The notes: generated by a model from the letters alone, not told the origin. A stretch of 64,000 nt of DNA from Ectobacillus ponti (GCF_024294785.1 NZ_JANCLT010000002.1:248001-312000), one strand, 5' to 3'; numbered from the stretch's first letter, positions 8,402-18,358 are shown. Translations and numbers: made by a program.

Positions 8402-9391
8402 TTATGGGTGGGACACAATCAGTTGCACAGCCCCCTCAATAATAAATTCCCCCATGTCATAGGGCAAAATAAAGTGCCCACCTTTTTGAATAGAGAACTC
8501 TCCTCCCGCTGTCTTGAACATACCCGTTCCTTCAATGACACTCACAAGCTGAAATGGTTTGTCTTGCTTAAAGAATGCCTCTTTGTGAATTTCCCATTTA
8601 TATACAGAGAAGTATTCTCCTTGTATGTATGTAGTAATAGTGACTCCGTTTTCTGTAACCTTCTTGATATTCCACATTGTATCCTCATGTGGAATACTTG
8701 AAACAGCTAATGCCTTGTCCAGGTGCAGTTCACGTTTTTCCCCATTGTCATCCAAGCGTTCATAATCATACACACGGTATGTTGTATCAGAGCTTTGTTG
8801 TGTTTCCAAAATTAATGTCCCCTTACAGATGGCGTGAATAGTACCGCTCGGAACATAAAAGAAATCTCCCGGTTTAATTGGTACACGGCGTAAAAGACTG
8901 TTCCACTCACCATTCTTCACCATTGTTTGAAACTCTTGCTTTGTTCTTGCAGTATGGCCATAGACAATTTCCGCGTCTTTTTCACAATCAATAACATACC
9001 AGCATTCTGTTTTACCAAAACCTCCGCTTTCGTTTTCATAAGCGAACTTGTCGTCAGGGTGCACCTGTACAGATAAATCTGTTGTTGCATCTAAAACTTT
9101 TGTCAGCAACGGAAACTTCTTGGACGGATAATGGCCAAACAACTCCTGATTCTCCAGCCATAATTGCTCTAATGTTCTCCCTTTATATCTCCCTTCTGAT
9201 ACAATACTTAGACCATTTGGATGAGCAGAAATGCCCCAACATTCCCCAGTCCGGACAGATGGCAGTTCATATCCAAAGCTCTCCATAGCCGTCCCACCCC
9301 AAATGCGCTCCTGTAGGACAGGCTGCAGGAATATGGGTGATTGCATTGCTTCCACCTGTACACGCTGCTTTGTTATTGTTAACAATTCCAT
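8402..9391 (-). CDS. manA: Mannose-6-phosphate isomerase, class I
   Basis: About 329-residue zinc enzyme that interconverts fructose-6-P and mannose-6-P. Zinc-site motifs are VQVHPDDKFAYENE and SGTIHAI. The N-terminal PVLQERIWGG is typical of Bacillus ManA. The start is taken at the ATG at 9391, with AAGGG ten bases upstream; the frame runs to 9412. It is the last gene of exopolysaccharide operon 2. With ManC upstream it supplies GDP-mannose, so the polymer probably contains mannose or a GDP-mannose-derived sugar. An intrinsic terminator lies between manC and this gene. Confidence 0.95.
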   Translation of the reverse strand: MELLTITKQRVQVEAMQSPIFLQPVLQERIWGGTAMESFGYELPSVRTGECWGISAHPNGLSIVSEGRYKGRTLEQLWLENQELFGHYPSKKFPLLTKVLDATTDLSVQVHPDDKFAYENESGGFGKTECWYVIDCEKDAEIVYGHTARTKQEFQTMVKNGEWNSLLRRVPIKPGDFFYVPSGTIHAICKGTLILETQQSSDTTYRVYDYERLDDNGEKRELHLDKALAVSSIPHEDTMWNIKKVTENGVTITTYIQGEYFSVYKWEIHKEAFFKQDKPFQLVSVIEGTGMFKTAGGEFSIQKGGHFILPYDMGEFIIEGAVQLIVSHP

Positions 9392-9431
9392 ACTTTCATT
9401 TCCCTTTCTCATGTATAAAATGTTTTAGACA

Positions 9432-9467
9432 ACAATAAAATGGACCACTATTTTACTAGTGGTCCAT
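9432..9467 (-). terminator. Intrinsic terminator inside operon 2, between manC and manA
   Basis: A perfect 11-bp stem (9440-9450 with 9457-9467, loop of six) followed on the minus strand by TTTTATTGTTG. It is a good Rho-independent terminator within an otherwise continuous operon, so manA expression would depend on readthrough. Confidence 0.8.
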
Positions 9468-9475
9468 CCATTCCA

Positions 9476-10849
9476 TTATTTTAGGGCGTATCCCTTTTCC
9501 TCAATTTCCTGCCAAGTGAGGAGTAAACGGTGATTATCTGCTTCTACCAGTTCTGTTCCTGTTTGCACCTCAATGAATTCTAAATCTGTTACGGCTTTCA
9601 CTGCATGTCTTGCACCAACAGGAATTTTAATTATGTCCCCCGCACGAATCACATGAAATATATCATTAAGCAGGAGAATTCCCTCGCCTTTCACAATTGT
9701 CCAGACCTCCTGGCGATAATTATGATATTGATAGCTAAGGTTTTTACCCGCCACAATTTTAATCCGCTTTGTTAAAACCTCATTGTCATTTTCGTACTTT
9801 GTATGCTCCAGAACGCGATACCAACCCCAACGGCGCTCTTCATACATGGGACGCTGTTCAAATTCCCCAACCAGTTCCTTTACGCGTGGGCTTGCTTCCT
9901 TCTCGGTTACAAGGATGCCATCGGGGCTTGCAGCAACAAGAACATTAGAGAGACCCAATACGGAAATTGGGATATCTAATTCATTAACAATATGTGTATT
10001 TTCACAGTCATGGCTCATATTTGCTCTACCGAGAATTTCTGTCCCCATTTCTTCCGTAAGTGTATTCCATGTCCCAAGGTCCTTCCACTCACCATCATAC
10101 GGAAGCGCAACAATATGATCAGTCTTCTCAACTACCTCGTAGTCAAAGCTGATTTTGGGAAGCTTACTGTAGTCTTCCAAAAGTTCATTGTAACAAACAG
10201 GAAGCCCTTTCTCTTTGAGCAGGGAAATGATCCTGCCGAGTCTGAATGCGAAAACTCCACTATTCCAAAGAGCTTGCTGTTGCAAAAGCTTCTCTGCGTC
10301 AGCTGCTTTCGGTTTTTCCTTAAAGTGGCTGACCTTCATGTAACCCTCAGCAGACTCCTCAACGTTAGGAACTATATAACCGTACTTTTCTGAGGGGTAT
10401 GTTGGCTTAATACCTATCAGTGCCAAATCTGCATTCGAACTTCTCAATACTCCTTCTAAATCTAAAAGTCTGCTAAAAAAGCTGTCTTCAACGTATGGGT
10501 CAACTGGCAAGACACCTATTACCTCGTCTTCATGTACGCCGCCTTCTGAAAACAGGTAGGAGGCAGCAAGTGCAATAGCAGGAAACGTGTCCCTGCGCTC
10601 CGGCTCAATGATAATAGGTGTATTTTTGCCAATTTGATTATGAATCATTTCCACCTGGGATTTACTTGTAGCAACAACAGCCGAATCCGTTAATTTCAGT
10701 TTCCCCAGTTGCCCCCATACCCTTTGGACCATAGACTGAAGTTCATTCTCCTCATTTTGCAAAACCTTCAGGAATTGTTTGGAACGAGAATCGTTGGACA
10801 ATGGCCATAGTCGCTTTCCTGAACCACCAGAAAGTAATATAAATTTCAT
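9476..10849 (-). CDS. manC: Mannose-1-phosphate guanylyltransferase
   Basis: About 457 residues. The nucleotidyltransferase domain begins FILLSGGSGKRLWPLSNDSRS and carries FKEKP (residues about 190-195). The last 110 residues are a cupin of the mannose-6-P isomerase type II kind (YHNYRQEVWTIVKGEG). It makes GDP-mannose from mannose-1-P and GTP. The start at 10849 is chosen because AGGAGG lies ten bases upstream; the frame extends to 10885. No phosphomannomutase gene is seen in the operon, so that step must be supplied from elsewhere. Confidence 0.94.
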   Translation of the reverse strand: MKFILLSGGSGKRLWPLSNDSRSKQFLKVLQNEENELQSMVQRVWGQLGKLKLTDSAVVATSKSQVEMIHNQIGKNTPIIIEPERRDTFPAIALAASYLFSEGGVHEDEVIGVLPVDPYVEDSFFSRLLDLEGVLRSSNADLALIGIKPTYPSEKYGYIVPNVEESAEGYMKVSHFKEKPKAADAEKLLQQQALWNSGVFAFRLGRIISLLKEKGLPVCYNELLEDYSKLPKISFDYEVVEKTDHIVALPYDGEWKDLGTWNTLTEEMGTEILGRANMSHDCENTHIVNELDIPISVLGLSNVLVAASPDGILVTEKEASPRVKELVGEFEQRPMYEERRWGWYRVLEHTKYENDNEVLTKRIKIVAGKNLSYQYHNYRQEVWTIVKGEGILLLNDIFHVIRAGDIIKIPVGARHAVKAVTDLEFIEVQTGTELVEADNHRLLLTWQEIEEKGYALK

Positions 10850-10918
10850 AAACTTTGAACCTCCTCTACGCATCGGGAATATCAATTCTTCTCACTGACA
10901 AAGCACGGCTCTATAATG

Positions 10919-12325
10919 TTATTTCAAGTCTGCATAGACTTCTTTCGAACGCTTTAAATAATATGTTTTTATATAGAAAGAAATTAATATTGTAATTACA
11001 GCCAACAAATATGCGATTTGTATGTGGAAGCTGACATTTGATATATGGAAGAATACCATAATGAAAATAGAAACGATTGTGCCGGCGATCAGCATTTTAT
11101 CAAACTTAGTCAATAGCAGGCTGCCAATCATTTGTTTTACGAATATGAGATATACAGTGTTTAAAAACAATGCAGAGACTATGGAAGTACAAACAACACC
11201 GTATAAACCAAACTTAGGAATCAGGTACGTATTTAAAATAATATTGATGAGCAATGTACTAAATATGATTGTTGCCCGGAATGCCTGCTTGTTAGAAATG
11301 GTCAAAATCATCCCATAGGTTTTACCAAAATAATCAATTAATATTAGAATGGACAATAAGCTAAGAATTCCGCCTGCTGCTTGATACGCTTTACCGTATA
11401 TCATATCTATAGATATATAGGATAACCCAGCCAGTAAAATAGAACCCATGGAACCAACGAATAATAGTTGGCTGAGCATACTCCTACTAATCACCTTTAC
11501 AGCTTCTATGTCATCGCTCACCCTGGAAATACGCGGAAGATACACGTTTTGTAGGACATCTGTAAATATAAGTCCTCCGACTACAATCCTTGAGGCAGCC
11601 TGATAAATACCTACCCCTCTGTCGTCAAGAAACATATGTATCCATACTGTATCCAATTGGGAGTACAAAAACTCTATTAATATAAAGCTCGCATAAGGAA
11701 GATTTTGCCTTAATGTTACTATTGCATGACGTACGCTTGTAAGCGGCAGGGGTATCCGCCCGACTATTCTGTTCGAATAATAAACAGAGATGGCAAGATA
11801 TATAACGCGGGCTATCAGAAACCCAATGGCAACTTCAATCTGATTACACTTAAAAAATACTAACAATCCAATTATGAAAAAGAAAATCACATTAGAGTAA
11901 AACAGTATTGTAGCTTCATCCTTAAACTTTGAGAGCCCTCTGAGTATGAAGGCATAGAACCCCCCATATGAACCCAAAATCCCCGCAAATAACAAACAGC
12001 AGAATAAATAGAAATTTATATCTGTAAAGAACCATACACCTATTAAACTAATTATTGCTACAAAACTGGCCAAAACCGTTTTTGCATAGAAAGCACGTGC
12101 TACTATCTCATGCAATTTACCAGGTGTCCTGCTAATATCTTTTACCAGCTTAGTAACAAATCCATAATCAATAAATACTGCAACTATGAGTGTTAATGTA
12201 TAGGCATACATAAACTCTCCGAACCCCGCAGCGCCCCATAATCGTGCCAGCAGCATAAAGATAACAAAGTTGGAAACCAACCGGGCAGTTAGGGAGCAAA
12301 ACATAAAGAATGTATCCTTAAACAA
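10919..12325 (-). CDS. Wzx-type polysaccharide flippase
   Basis: 468-residue very hydrophobic protein with about 12-14 membrane segments, of the MOP/oligosaccharide flippase superfamily. It would move lipid-linked repeat units across the membrane. The N-terminus (DTFFMFCSLTARLVSNFV) and the segment with DYGFVTKLVKDISR are family-like. The start is TTG at 12325 with AGGTG upstream. The DNA here is clearly richer in A and T than galU or manC, which fits a strain-specific sugar cassette. Confidence 0.9.
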   Translation of the reverse strand: MFKDTFFMFCSLTARLVSNFVIFMLLARLWGAAGFGEFMYAYTLTLIVAVFIDYGFVTKLVKDISRTPGKLHEIVARAFYAKTVLASFVAIISLIGVWFFTDINFYLFCCLLFAGILGSYGGFYAFILRGLSKFKDEATILFYSNVIFFFIIGLLVFFKCNQIEVAIGFLIARVIYLAISVYYSNRIVGRIPLPLTSVRHAIVTLRQNLPYASFILIEFLYSQLDTVWIHMFLDDRGVGIYQAASRIVVGGLIFTDVLQNVYLPRISRVSDDIEAVKVISRSMLSQLLFVGSMGSILLAGLSYISIDMIYGKAYQAAGGILSLLSILILIDYFGKTYGMILTISNKQAFRATIIFSTLLINIILNTYLIPKFGLYGVVCTSIVSALFLNTVYLIFVKQMIGSLLLTKFDKMLIAGTIVSIFIMVFFHISNVSFHIQIAYLLAVITILISFYIKTYYLKRSKEVYADLK

Positions 12326-12435
12326 AGAATTAACACCTGCCTTCTCATATGTTTCTCGGATTGACGGACCTCATTCACAAATTGAACAGATGACTTATAG
12401 CAATGCCTGGTATAAAGCTAAGCTTTATACATAAT

Positions 12436-13578
12436 CTAGCCTTTGCTACTATATAAAGTCTGATGGGCCTGCACCATTTTCCCTATTGTGAATTTTTCCT
12501 TAAAGGCCTTGTAACTGTTTATTGACAACTGTTCAACTATTTCCTGATTACGTATCAAACCATGAAAAAGATCAATAGCTTCATTAATATGCCCCAACTC
12601 ATATAAGTAACCATTAAAAGTATCCTGGATTACCTCATCATTGCCAGTTACCTTACTCGCAATAATTGGAACACCTTTAGATAGGGCTTCAATTAAGGCA
12701 TAAGGCATTCCCTCATATAAAGATGTAGATAAAAATACATCAAACTTATCTAAGTACTCAGAAGGATTGTCTTTAAATCCCATAACATGTATCTTCTCCG
12801 TGAGATTCTTTTCCTTCACGTATTGGGATATCTCTGACAGAAAGGGACCATCACCTACATACACGTACTTTATGTTTCTATGTACTTGGAGCAATGCTTC
12901 AATAATTTTGATGCTCTCCCAAGGGTTTTTCTGATAATCCATTCTGGCGACTGTTCCTATAGTAAAGGTATCATCCTCCCTACAGTGTTGATGCTGGCCA
13001 TCCGCAGCATCCTCAATCCCATTGTAAATGACAACTGATTTATCTTTTGATATAACCTTCTCTTGTAGGGCAACAGACTCTTCACCCTTTGAAACATGTA
13101 CTGTACGCGTTGTTATGTACCCTAGAACCCTCTCAACTAAACGGAAGGCTAAGCCTTTTCTTAAAGATAAGTTGGGGTCTTGAAATATGTATGCATGCGG
13201 TGTATAGAAAACCTTCCTAACCCCAATGAGTCTGGCTGCAATCCGTCCTATTCCACCAGCCTTTGAACTATGACAATGTACAATGGCTGGCTTAATTTTT
13301 GCCAATAAGGAGATCACTTTCAAAAAAGCTTTTATATCTGCAGTAAGAGAAATCTCTCTTCCCATTTCATTAACTTGGAAAAGGTGTATCCCCTTTTGCT
13401 CTAACTGTGCTATAGACTGAGCAAATACACGGTCTACTCTCTCTCCTCCGTATATTACAGATACATTGTATTCGGATAAATCTATATGATTAAGTAAATC
13501 TAAGAGGTGTCTTCTGACACCTCCACCCATTGCCTCACATATGTAAACGATCTTCACTTTGCCGCAATTATGCTCCAT
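12436..13578 (-). CDS. Glycosyltransferase family 4 (EpsD/EpsF-like)
   Basis: About 380 residues with a GT-B fold. The acceptor-side N-terminus has YICEAMGGGVRRHLLDL; the donor-binding half has IGTVARMDYQKNPW, VGDGP and the EX7E-type segment STSLYEGMPYALIEALSKG. It adds a sugar to the lipid-linked exopolysaccharide repeat on the inner membrane face. The frame opens at 13611, but MEHNCGKVKIVYI from the ATG at 13578 fits the family better; it overlaps the previous gene by 11 nt. Donor and linkage cannot be told. Confidence 0.9.
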   Translation of the reverse strand: MEHNCGKVKIVYICEAMGGGVRRHLLDLLNHIDLSEYNVSVIYGGERVDRVFAQSIAQLEQKGIHLFQVNEMGREISLTADIKAFLKVISLLAKIKPAIVHCHSSKAGGIGRIAARLIGVRKVFYTPHAYIFQDPNLSLRKGLAFRLVERVLGYITTRTVHVSKGEESVALQEKVISKDKSVVIYNGIEDAADGQHQHCREDDTFTIGTVARMDYQKNPWESIKIIEALLQVHRNIKYVYVGDGPFLSEISQYVKEKNLTEKIHVMGFKDNPSEYLDKFDVFLSTSLYEGMPYALIEALSKGVPIIASKVTGNDEVIQDTFNGYLYELGHINEAIDLFHGLIRNQEIVEQLSINSYKAFKEKFTIGKMVQAHQTLYSSKG

Positions 13579-14665
13579 GATATTCCTTGTCCATCTCCTT
13601 TCTCTTTTCAAATTGAGCAGTAAATTTTAAGAACAGAAATATGAATAACGGTATTACTGCAAGCTCATGTCTCAACAGAGATCCTAAATCTGGTTCAAAC
13701 AAAGCCTGTGTTGCTGAGAAAGAAATAATCATGGAAACTATGAGCTTTAAAGGCCTGCTGCTTACAAAGCCGCTTTTAATTATTTTTGCAATCAAGTGGG
13801 TATTATAAAGATTCCAACCAACAAAGCATAAAACAAGAAGATTCATGTTTTTAAATAGCATGATTGGAAAGAAGCATAGAAACCACACAATAATCCAATT
13901 TAATGCATCTGTCAGGAAGCTACTATTATCGAAAGGATTAATCAGTATTGTTACTGCATCTGAACTGTCTAGACGGTACATATTTACTTCAGAGCGGGAA
14001 TCTGTTAAATGTACACCAACAAAATCCGCTGCAAAGAACAAGACTATTATTGCTGCAGCATAGAAAAACAGCTTTGAAAACTTCCGTGAGAAAATTTTTG
14101 TATTATATGAATTGAATATTATGATGTAATTTAATAGAATAAAGTACAAATAGATAAACCAATATGTCCTAAATAGTAATGCATACAAAATGAATAAACC
14201 GATATAAGCTACAACAGATGCTTTTCTCTCCAACAGAATTATTAGCAGGAGCAATGTAATGGTAATAAATGCTATTACGTCTTTGCTTAGTTGCCCTAGA
14301 TATATTCCGAAAAGTACATTCCACACTACAACTATGGTTATTGCCTTCATTGATAAATGTGCTTTGGCCTTTACGAGAATGACAATTAAGCATACATACA
14401 CAAGAACATAGCTTCCATATCCCTCGAGGACACGAATTCCTAATTTATCAAATCCAAGTAATTGATAGAATTTGGCTGTATTTATGAAAGAGTCCGTCGA
14501 AAAGGAAAAAGGAAATTGTTGAGCTAGCGCAAACTGGTCTCTAATTGTATTGGCGTCATAAAAGTACTTGGGGGGAAGAATGCCTTCTGCAATTGTAATT
14601 ACTATAAATGCCTGCAAAAATAAGAAACAAAAGAAAGTTATATTCAAGTACCAGCTTTTTTGCAT
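13568..14665 (-). CDS. EpsG/Wzy-like membrane protein (probable repeat-unit polymerase)
   Basis: About 365 residues with roughly ten membrane segments and no catalytic motif I can name. Size, hydropathy pattern (a larger extracytoplasmic loop after residue 210) and place between glycosyltransferases and the flippase suggest the Wzy-type polymerase, which Wzx-dependent operons need. EpsG-type transmembrane proteins look similar. The start at 14665 has GAGGG six bases upstream; the ATG at 14671 is too close to it. Confidence 0.65.
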   Translation of the reverse strand: MQKSWYLNITFFCFLFLQAFIVITIAEGILPPKYFYDANTIRDQFALAQQFPFSFSTDSFINTAKFYQLLGFDKLGIRVLEGYGSYVLVYVCLIVILVKAKAHLSMKAITIVVVWNVLFGIYLGQLSKDVIAFITITLLLLIILLERKASVVAYIGLFILYALLFRTYWFIYLYFILLNYIIIFNSYNTKIFSRKFSKLFFYAAAIIVLFFAADFVGVHLTDSRSEVNMYRLDSSDAVTILINPFDNSSFLTDALNWIIVWFLCFFPIMLFKNMNLLVLCFVGWNLYNTHLIAKIIKSGFVSSRPLKLIVSMIISFSATQALFEPDLGSLLRHELAVIPLFIFLFLKFTAQFEKRKEMDKEYHGA

Positions 14666-14687
14666 AATCATCCCTCAATTTTACACT

Positions 14688-15194
14688 TCATATACGATCT
14701 CGTATCTTCTTTGCTGGTGCACCGCCATAAATTGTATATGGAGGCACATCCTTATTCACAATTGAACCGGCCGCAATAACAGCTCCTTGCCCAATCGTAA
14801 TTCCTTTCAAAATTATTGTATTAGCCCCTATCCATACATCGTTTTCAATTGTAATATCTCCATCATCCCAGGGGTTTAATCTAATCAACTGTTCTGCAGA
14901 TGTCCCATGATTTGATGCAATAATTTTCACACCCGGGCCTAGTAATACATCATTGCCCACTTTAATCTTTCCATTGGGGGCTGCCCACAGAATGCAATCA
15001 TAATTAATAAACACATTATCCCCAAGCGTTATATGATCCGGATATTTAATAAATGCATTGAAATAAATTTTAGAATTTACACCTTTTTTAATCTTGGACT
15101 GTCTATAAAACTTTGCGATACTCACAAAGAAAATCATCTTCATCCAGCTTAGGATGATATAAGCTATGCCTCTTAGAACCTTCAATACTCTCAC
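14688..15194 (-). CDS. Left-handed beta-helix (hexapeptide repeat) O-acetyltransferase
   Basis: 168 residues. A short hydrophobic N-terminal segment is followed by hexapeptide repeats (for example WIGANTIILKGITIGQG) and the C-terminal signature AAGSIVNKDVPPYTIYGGAPAKKI of WcaF/NodL/maltose-acetyltransferase-like enzymes. It probably acetylates a sugar of the repeat unit. The start is GTG at 15194, overlapping the stop of the upstream glycosyltransferase by four bases (GTGA), a sign of coupled translation. Confidence 0.9.
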   Translation of the reverse strand: MRVLKVLRGIAYIILSWMKMIFFVSIAKFYRQSKIKKGVNSKIYFNAFIKYPDHITLGDNVFINYDCILWAAPNGKIKVGNDVLLGPGVKIIASNHGTSAEQLIRLNPWDDGDITIENDVWIGANTIILKGITIGQGAVIAAGSIVNKDVPPYTIYGGAPAKKIRDRI

Positions 15195-16294
15195 CTATTC
15201 TCATCCATTAAAATATGATACAGATTTTGAGAAACGCTCTTTATGTCGAACTTCTCCAATAGCTCTGGCATATATTTGTCCGTATCAAAGTTACCTTTAG
15301 CCATAGATTCTTTCATACATTCATACAGCCTTTGCGCATCATTTGGCGGAAAGATCATTCCAAAATAATCTTCCTTTCCCTTCAAGTACTCCTTAAAGCT
15401 TCCTGTATCTGATGCGATAACATTACAGCCAAAATATAAGGCAGTTTGTATCGTTTGTGTCGCAGTAGAATCTTTATAAGGGAACACAGCCGTTTTGGCA
15501 TTGGCAATATAGGCAGCCAAATCCTTATTACTGACGTATTCATTGATAATAGTTATATTGGATTGATCATAACCGGCAGGAAAATATTTATTTATATTTC
15601 CGGCTCCAACAACTAAACACTTATATTCTGCTTTTTCTTCATTTAACTTCTCCAGTGCCTGGTAAAGTATGTCCAAACCTTTGTATTCTTCGATACGCCC
15701 GAAGAATATAAAATCATATTCCCTGGATTGTTCAACAGCTGGATTATAGTATTGAGTCAGTTCCTCCATGAATGGCAAATTGACTATCTTCATTTTTCTA
15801 TCGCTTATATGCTTGTATGTCTGCAAAACCATACTCCGCAAACGATCACTAGCAACAAATGTGTGTCTATGCTTTTTTCCCGCTAACAGGTTGAAGGAGT
15901 GAAAATAAAACAGCATTTGCTTTAACTTACTTACTCCAGAATGAGGCACAGGGTCATGCCACCAGAAGGAGTATGGTGTGCGAAAGCTTAGATATTTAAT
16001 CACTATATTAAATGGGTTTTCGGAATAAAAGAACACATGTTCTATCTGATTAACTTTCAAGAACTTACTTATCTCGCCCCACTTCTTCATATTCAAATAG
16101 GAGTATGTGTCATTTTTATTAAAGCTCAGATTATGCACTTTATTTTTCTCAAACTCAAATTCTTCATCCATATAACAATCACTTTTTAAGATATAGATGT
16201 TTTTCTTATCCTTTAGGCTGTTACAAATGTTCTTAAAGGAATCCCCTATTGCGCCTCTTGAGGAATTCATACAAACCATACATATATTTGTCAT
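15191..16294 (-). CDS. Glycosyltransferase (GT-B, group 1)
   Basis: 367 residues. The C-terminal half carries FFGRIEEYKGLDILYQAL, VVGAGN and FPYKDSTATQTIQTALYFG, with NVIASDTGSFKEYL, a variant of the EX7E donor-binding region. The N-terminal half is poorly conserved. It takes part in building the operon 2 repeat unit. Ribosome site AAGGAG seven bases before the ATG. AT-rich DNA like its neighbours. Confidence 0.85.
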   Translation of the reverse strand: MTNICMVCMNSSRGAIGDSFKNICNSLKDKKNIYILKSDCYMDEEFEFEKNKVHNLSFNKNDTYSYLNMKKWGEISKFLKVNQIEHVFFYSENPFNIVIKYLSFRTPYSFWWHDPVPHSGVSKLKQMLFYFHSFNLLAGKKHRHTFVASDRLRSMVLQTYKHISDRKMKIVNLPFMEELTQYYNPAVEQSREYDFIFFGRIEEYKGLDILYQALEKLNEEKAEYKCLVVGAGNINKYFPAGYDQSNITIINEYVSNKDLAAYIANAKTAVFPYKDSTATQTIQTALYFGCNVIASDTGSFKEYLKGKEDYFGMIFPPNDAQRLYECMKESMAKGNFDTDKYMPELLEKFDIKSVSQNLYHILMDENR

Positions 16295-16401
16295 GCTTTG
16301 CTCCTTAAATGCTTGTCATATTCATAAAGACACCCAAATAAACCTTCTCCGGCAAACTCTTCATTATCAAAACAATATATTAAGACTTTAAGCTTAATTA
16401 T

Positions 16402-17088
16402 CTAAAATGCATCTCTTGAACCTAATAGCATGCCTATAGTCCTTACAATGATCTTAATGTCTACCCATAATGTTCTTGTTCGAATATATTGAATATCTAA
16501 CTCAACCATTTCATAAAAACTGAGATTGCTCCGCCCGCTGACCTGCCAAAGTCCCGTACATCCTGGTACTACAAGCAGCCGTTGCATATCATAGGCAGTA
16601 TAGTCTTTCACTTCACGCGGAAGCGGTGGACGAGGTCCAACCAAACTCATATCGCCTCTCAGTACATTCCAAAGCTGCGGCAACTCATCTATGCTGGTCT
16701 TGCGTATGAATTTTCCCACTTTTGTAATACGGGGGTCATCCTTCATTTTAAACATTGCCCCCTGTACTTCATTATGCTTGAGCAAGTTCTGAAGTCTCTG
16801 TTCCGCATCTGTAACCATGGAACGAAATTTAAACATATAGAACTCTTTTCCATCTCTTCCCACTCGAACCTGTTTAAAGAATACAGGACCTTTTGGGTCT
16901 TCAATTTTAATGAGAATTGCCACCGCACAAAATAGTGGAGACAAGAGAACCATTCCGAATACAGCGCCCGCCAAATCTATCATTCGTTTAAAAAACACAT
17001 AGGACCAAGCAACTTTTATCTCTCCTGCAATTAATGAATTGGTTGCTTCCGTTGCTATTTCTTTCACCGTTGATTTCACAACGCTCAC
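16402..17088 (-). CDS. Priming sugar-phosphate transferase (EpsL/WcaJ-type, bacterial sugar transferase)
   Basis: 228 residues. One membrane segment or re-entrant helix (residues about 30-55, KRMIDLAGAVFGMVLLSPL) is followed by a cytoplasmic catalytic domain with PVFFKQVRVGRDGKEF, MFKFRSM, RKTSIDELPQLWNVLRG and MSLVGPRPPLP. It puts the first sugar phosphate onto undecaprenyl phosphate and so starts each repeat unit. It is the minimal short form without the extra N-terminal membrane domain. Start GTG at 17088 with GGGAGGGAGAG upstream. It stands directly after galU. Confidence 0.95.
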   Translation of the reverse strand: MSVVKSTVKEIATEATNSLIAGEIKVAWSYVFFKRMIDLAGAVFGMVLLSPLFCAVAILIKIEDPKGPVFFKQVRVGRDGKEFYMFKFRSMVTDAEQRLQNLLKHNEVQGAMFKMKDDPRITKVGKFIRKTSIDELPQLWNVLRGDMSLVGPRPPLPREVKDYTAYDMQRLLVVPGCTGLWQVSGRSNLSFYEMVELDIQYIRTRTLWVDIKIIVRTIGMLLGSRDAF

Positions 17089-17106
17089 ATTCTCTCCCTC
17101 CCATTC

Positions 17107-17991
17107 TTATACTGAAACACTCTCTCTTTGTATAACTTCAGTCATATACCTCATTAACTGATTCTTTAAATCCTCATGCTGTAATGCAAATTCAATTGTA
17201 GTTGTAATAAAACCTAATTTTTCCCCGACATCATACCGTTTACCTTCAAAGTCGTAAGCAAACACACGTTGAATCTCATTGAGGCGTTGAATAGCATCTG
17301 TTAGTTGAATTTCCCCGCCGGCACCAACATTCTGCTCTTCTAAGAACATAAAGATTTCCGGATTTAGGACATAGCGTCCCATAATTGCTAAGTTGGATGG
17401 CGATGTTCCATGCTCTGGTTTCTCCACAAATTGCTTTACTTGATAGCAGCGGCCAGACTGTGAAATAGGGTCTATAATACCATAACGGTGTGTCTCATCC
17501 ATGGATACCTTCTGAACACCTATGACAGATGCCTGTGTCTTCTCATACTCATCCACAAGCTGCTTTAAGCCAGGCTTATCCCCTTGGACAATATCATCAC
17601 CAAGAAGAACGGCAAATGGCTCATTACCAATAAAATTGCGTGCACACCATACAGCATGACCAAGTCCCTTTGGTTCCTTTTGACGGATATAATGTATATC
17701 TACCATCTTGGAGGAAGCCTGTACCTTCTCCAGAAGCTCTAGCTTTCCTTTTTCTAACAAATTTTGTTCCAATTCAAACATATGGTCAAAATGATCTTCA
17801 ATTGCACGCTTTCCTTTGCCAGTTACAATGATAATGTCTTCAATTCCGGAATGAATTGCTTCTTCTACTATGTATTGAATGGTTGGCTTATCAACAATAG
17901 GAAGCATTTCCTTGGGCATGGCCTTAGTAGCAGGCAGAAATCTTGTTCCTAGCCCGGCGGCTGGAATAATCGCTTTTCTTACTTTTTTCAT
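17107..17991 (-). CDS. galU: UTP-glucose-1-phosphate uridylyltransferase
   Basis: About 294 residues. The signature [20 protein letters not shown] opens the protein, with [20 protein letters not shown] and QFVEKP further on. It makes UDP-glucose for exopolysaccharide and for teichoic acid glucosylation (the role of GtaB in B. subtilis). The start at 17991 has GGAGA seven bases upstream; the frame runs to 18060 but those residues are not family-like. It is the first enzyme gene after EAR 2 and its terminator in operon 2. Confidence 0.96.
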   Translation of the reverse strand: MKKVRKAIIPAAGLGTRFLPATKAMPKEMLPIVDKPTIQYIVEEAIHSGIEDIIIVTGKGKRAIEDHFDHMFELEQNLLEKGKLELLEKVQASSKMVDIHYIRQKEPKGLGHAVWCARNFIGNEPFAVLLGDDIVQGDKPGLKQLVDEYEKTQASVIGVQKVSMDETHRYGIIDPISQSGRCYQVKQFVEKPEHGTSPSNLAIMGRYVLNPEIFMFLEEQNVGAGGEIQLTDAIQRLNEIQRVFAYDFEGKRYDVGEKLGFITTTIEFALQHEDLKNQLMRYMTEVIQRESVSV

Positions 17992-18186
17992 TTCATTCTC
18001 TCCCATAGAGCTTATTTTCACGTATTCTCGAAAGATATAGTAATTTATGTGACCTACCACTCTATCTGGCAGTTTTTGTATAGGCTTGTCAAAGGAGTTT
18101 CTCCCGACAAATTAAAGCATAAGACAATGTAAGGATTGCAACATTGAATAGGTAGACATTATGTAATGATATAAATCTTAAACATT

Positions 18187-18231
18187 TTGAAATTAATAAT
18201 GGCACGCAAGATTGCCACCCAGCGTGCCATT
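18187..18231 (-). terminator. Hairpin (probable terminator) between EAR RNA 2 and galU
   Basis: A 10-bp stem AATGGCACGC/GCGTGCCATT (18199-18208 with 18222-18231) is followed on the minus strand by ATTAATTTC, a poor U-run. It occupies the same place relative to EAR 2 as the terminator at 3229-3268 does to EAR 1. Confidence 0.55.
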
Positions 18232-18247
18232 AAGTCTTTCAAAGGAA

Positions 18248-18358
18248 AACGGGCATTTAACCCATCCTCACATCATACCCGCGACGACTGGCGTCTAAGG
18301 GAGGATTCCCCCCACAGCATGACCGAGTGCCTCCATTGATATAGGTAAGGAGACATTA
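18248..18358 (-). ncRNA. EAR element 2 (epsC RNA, processive antitermination leader)
   Basis: Second copy of the element described at 3290-3402, with the same ordered blocks and the same place after a ywqE gene. Differences between copies fall mainly in loop-like stretches such as the run of C at 18308-18313. It should let polymerase read through the hairpin at 18187-18231 and later sites such as the manC-manA terminator. The rest of the 18061-18391 gap holds no gene. Confidence 0.85.
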
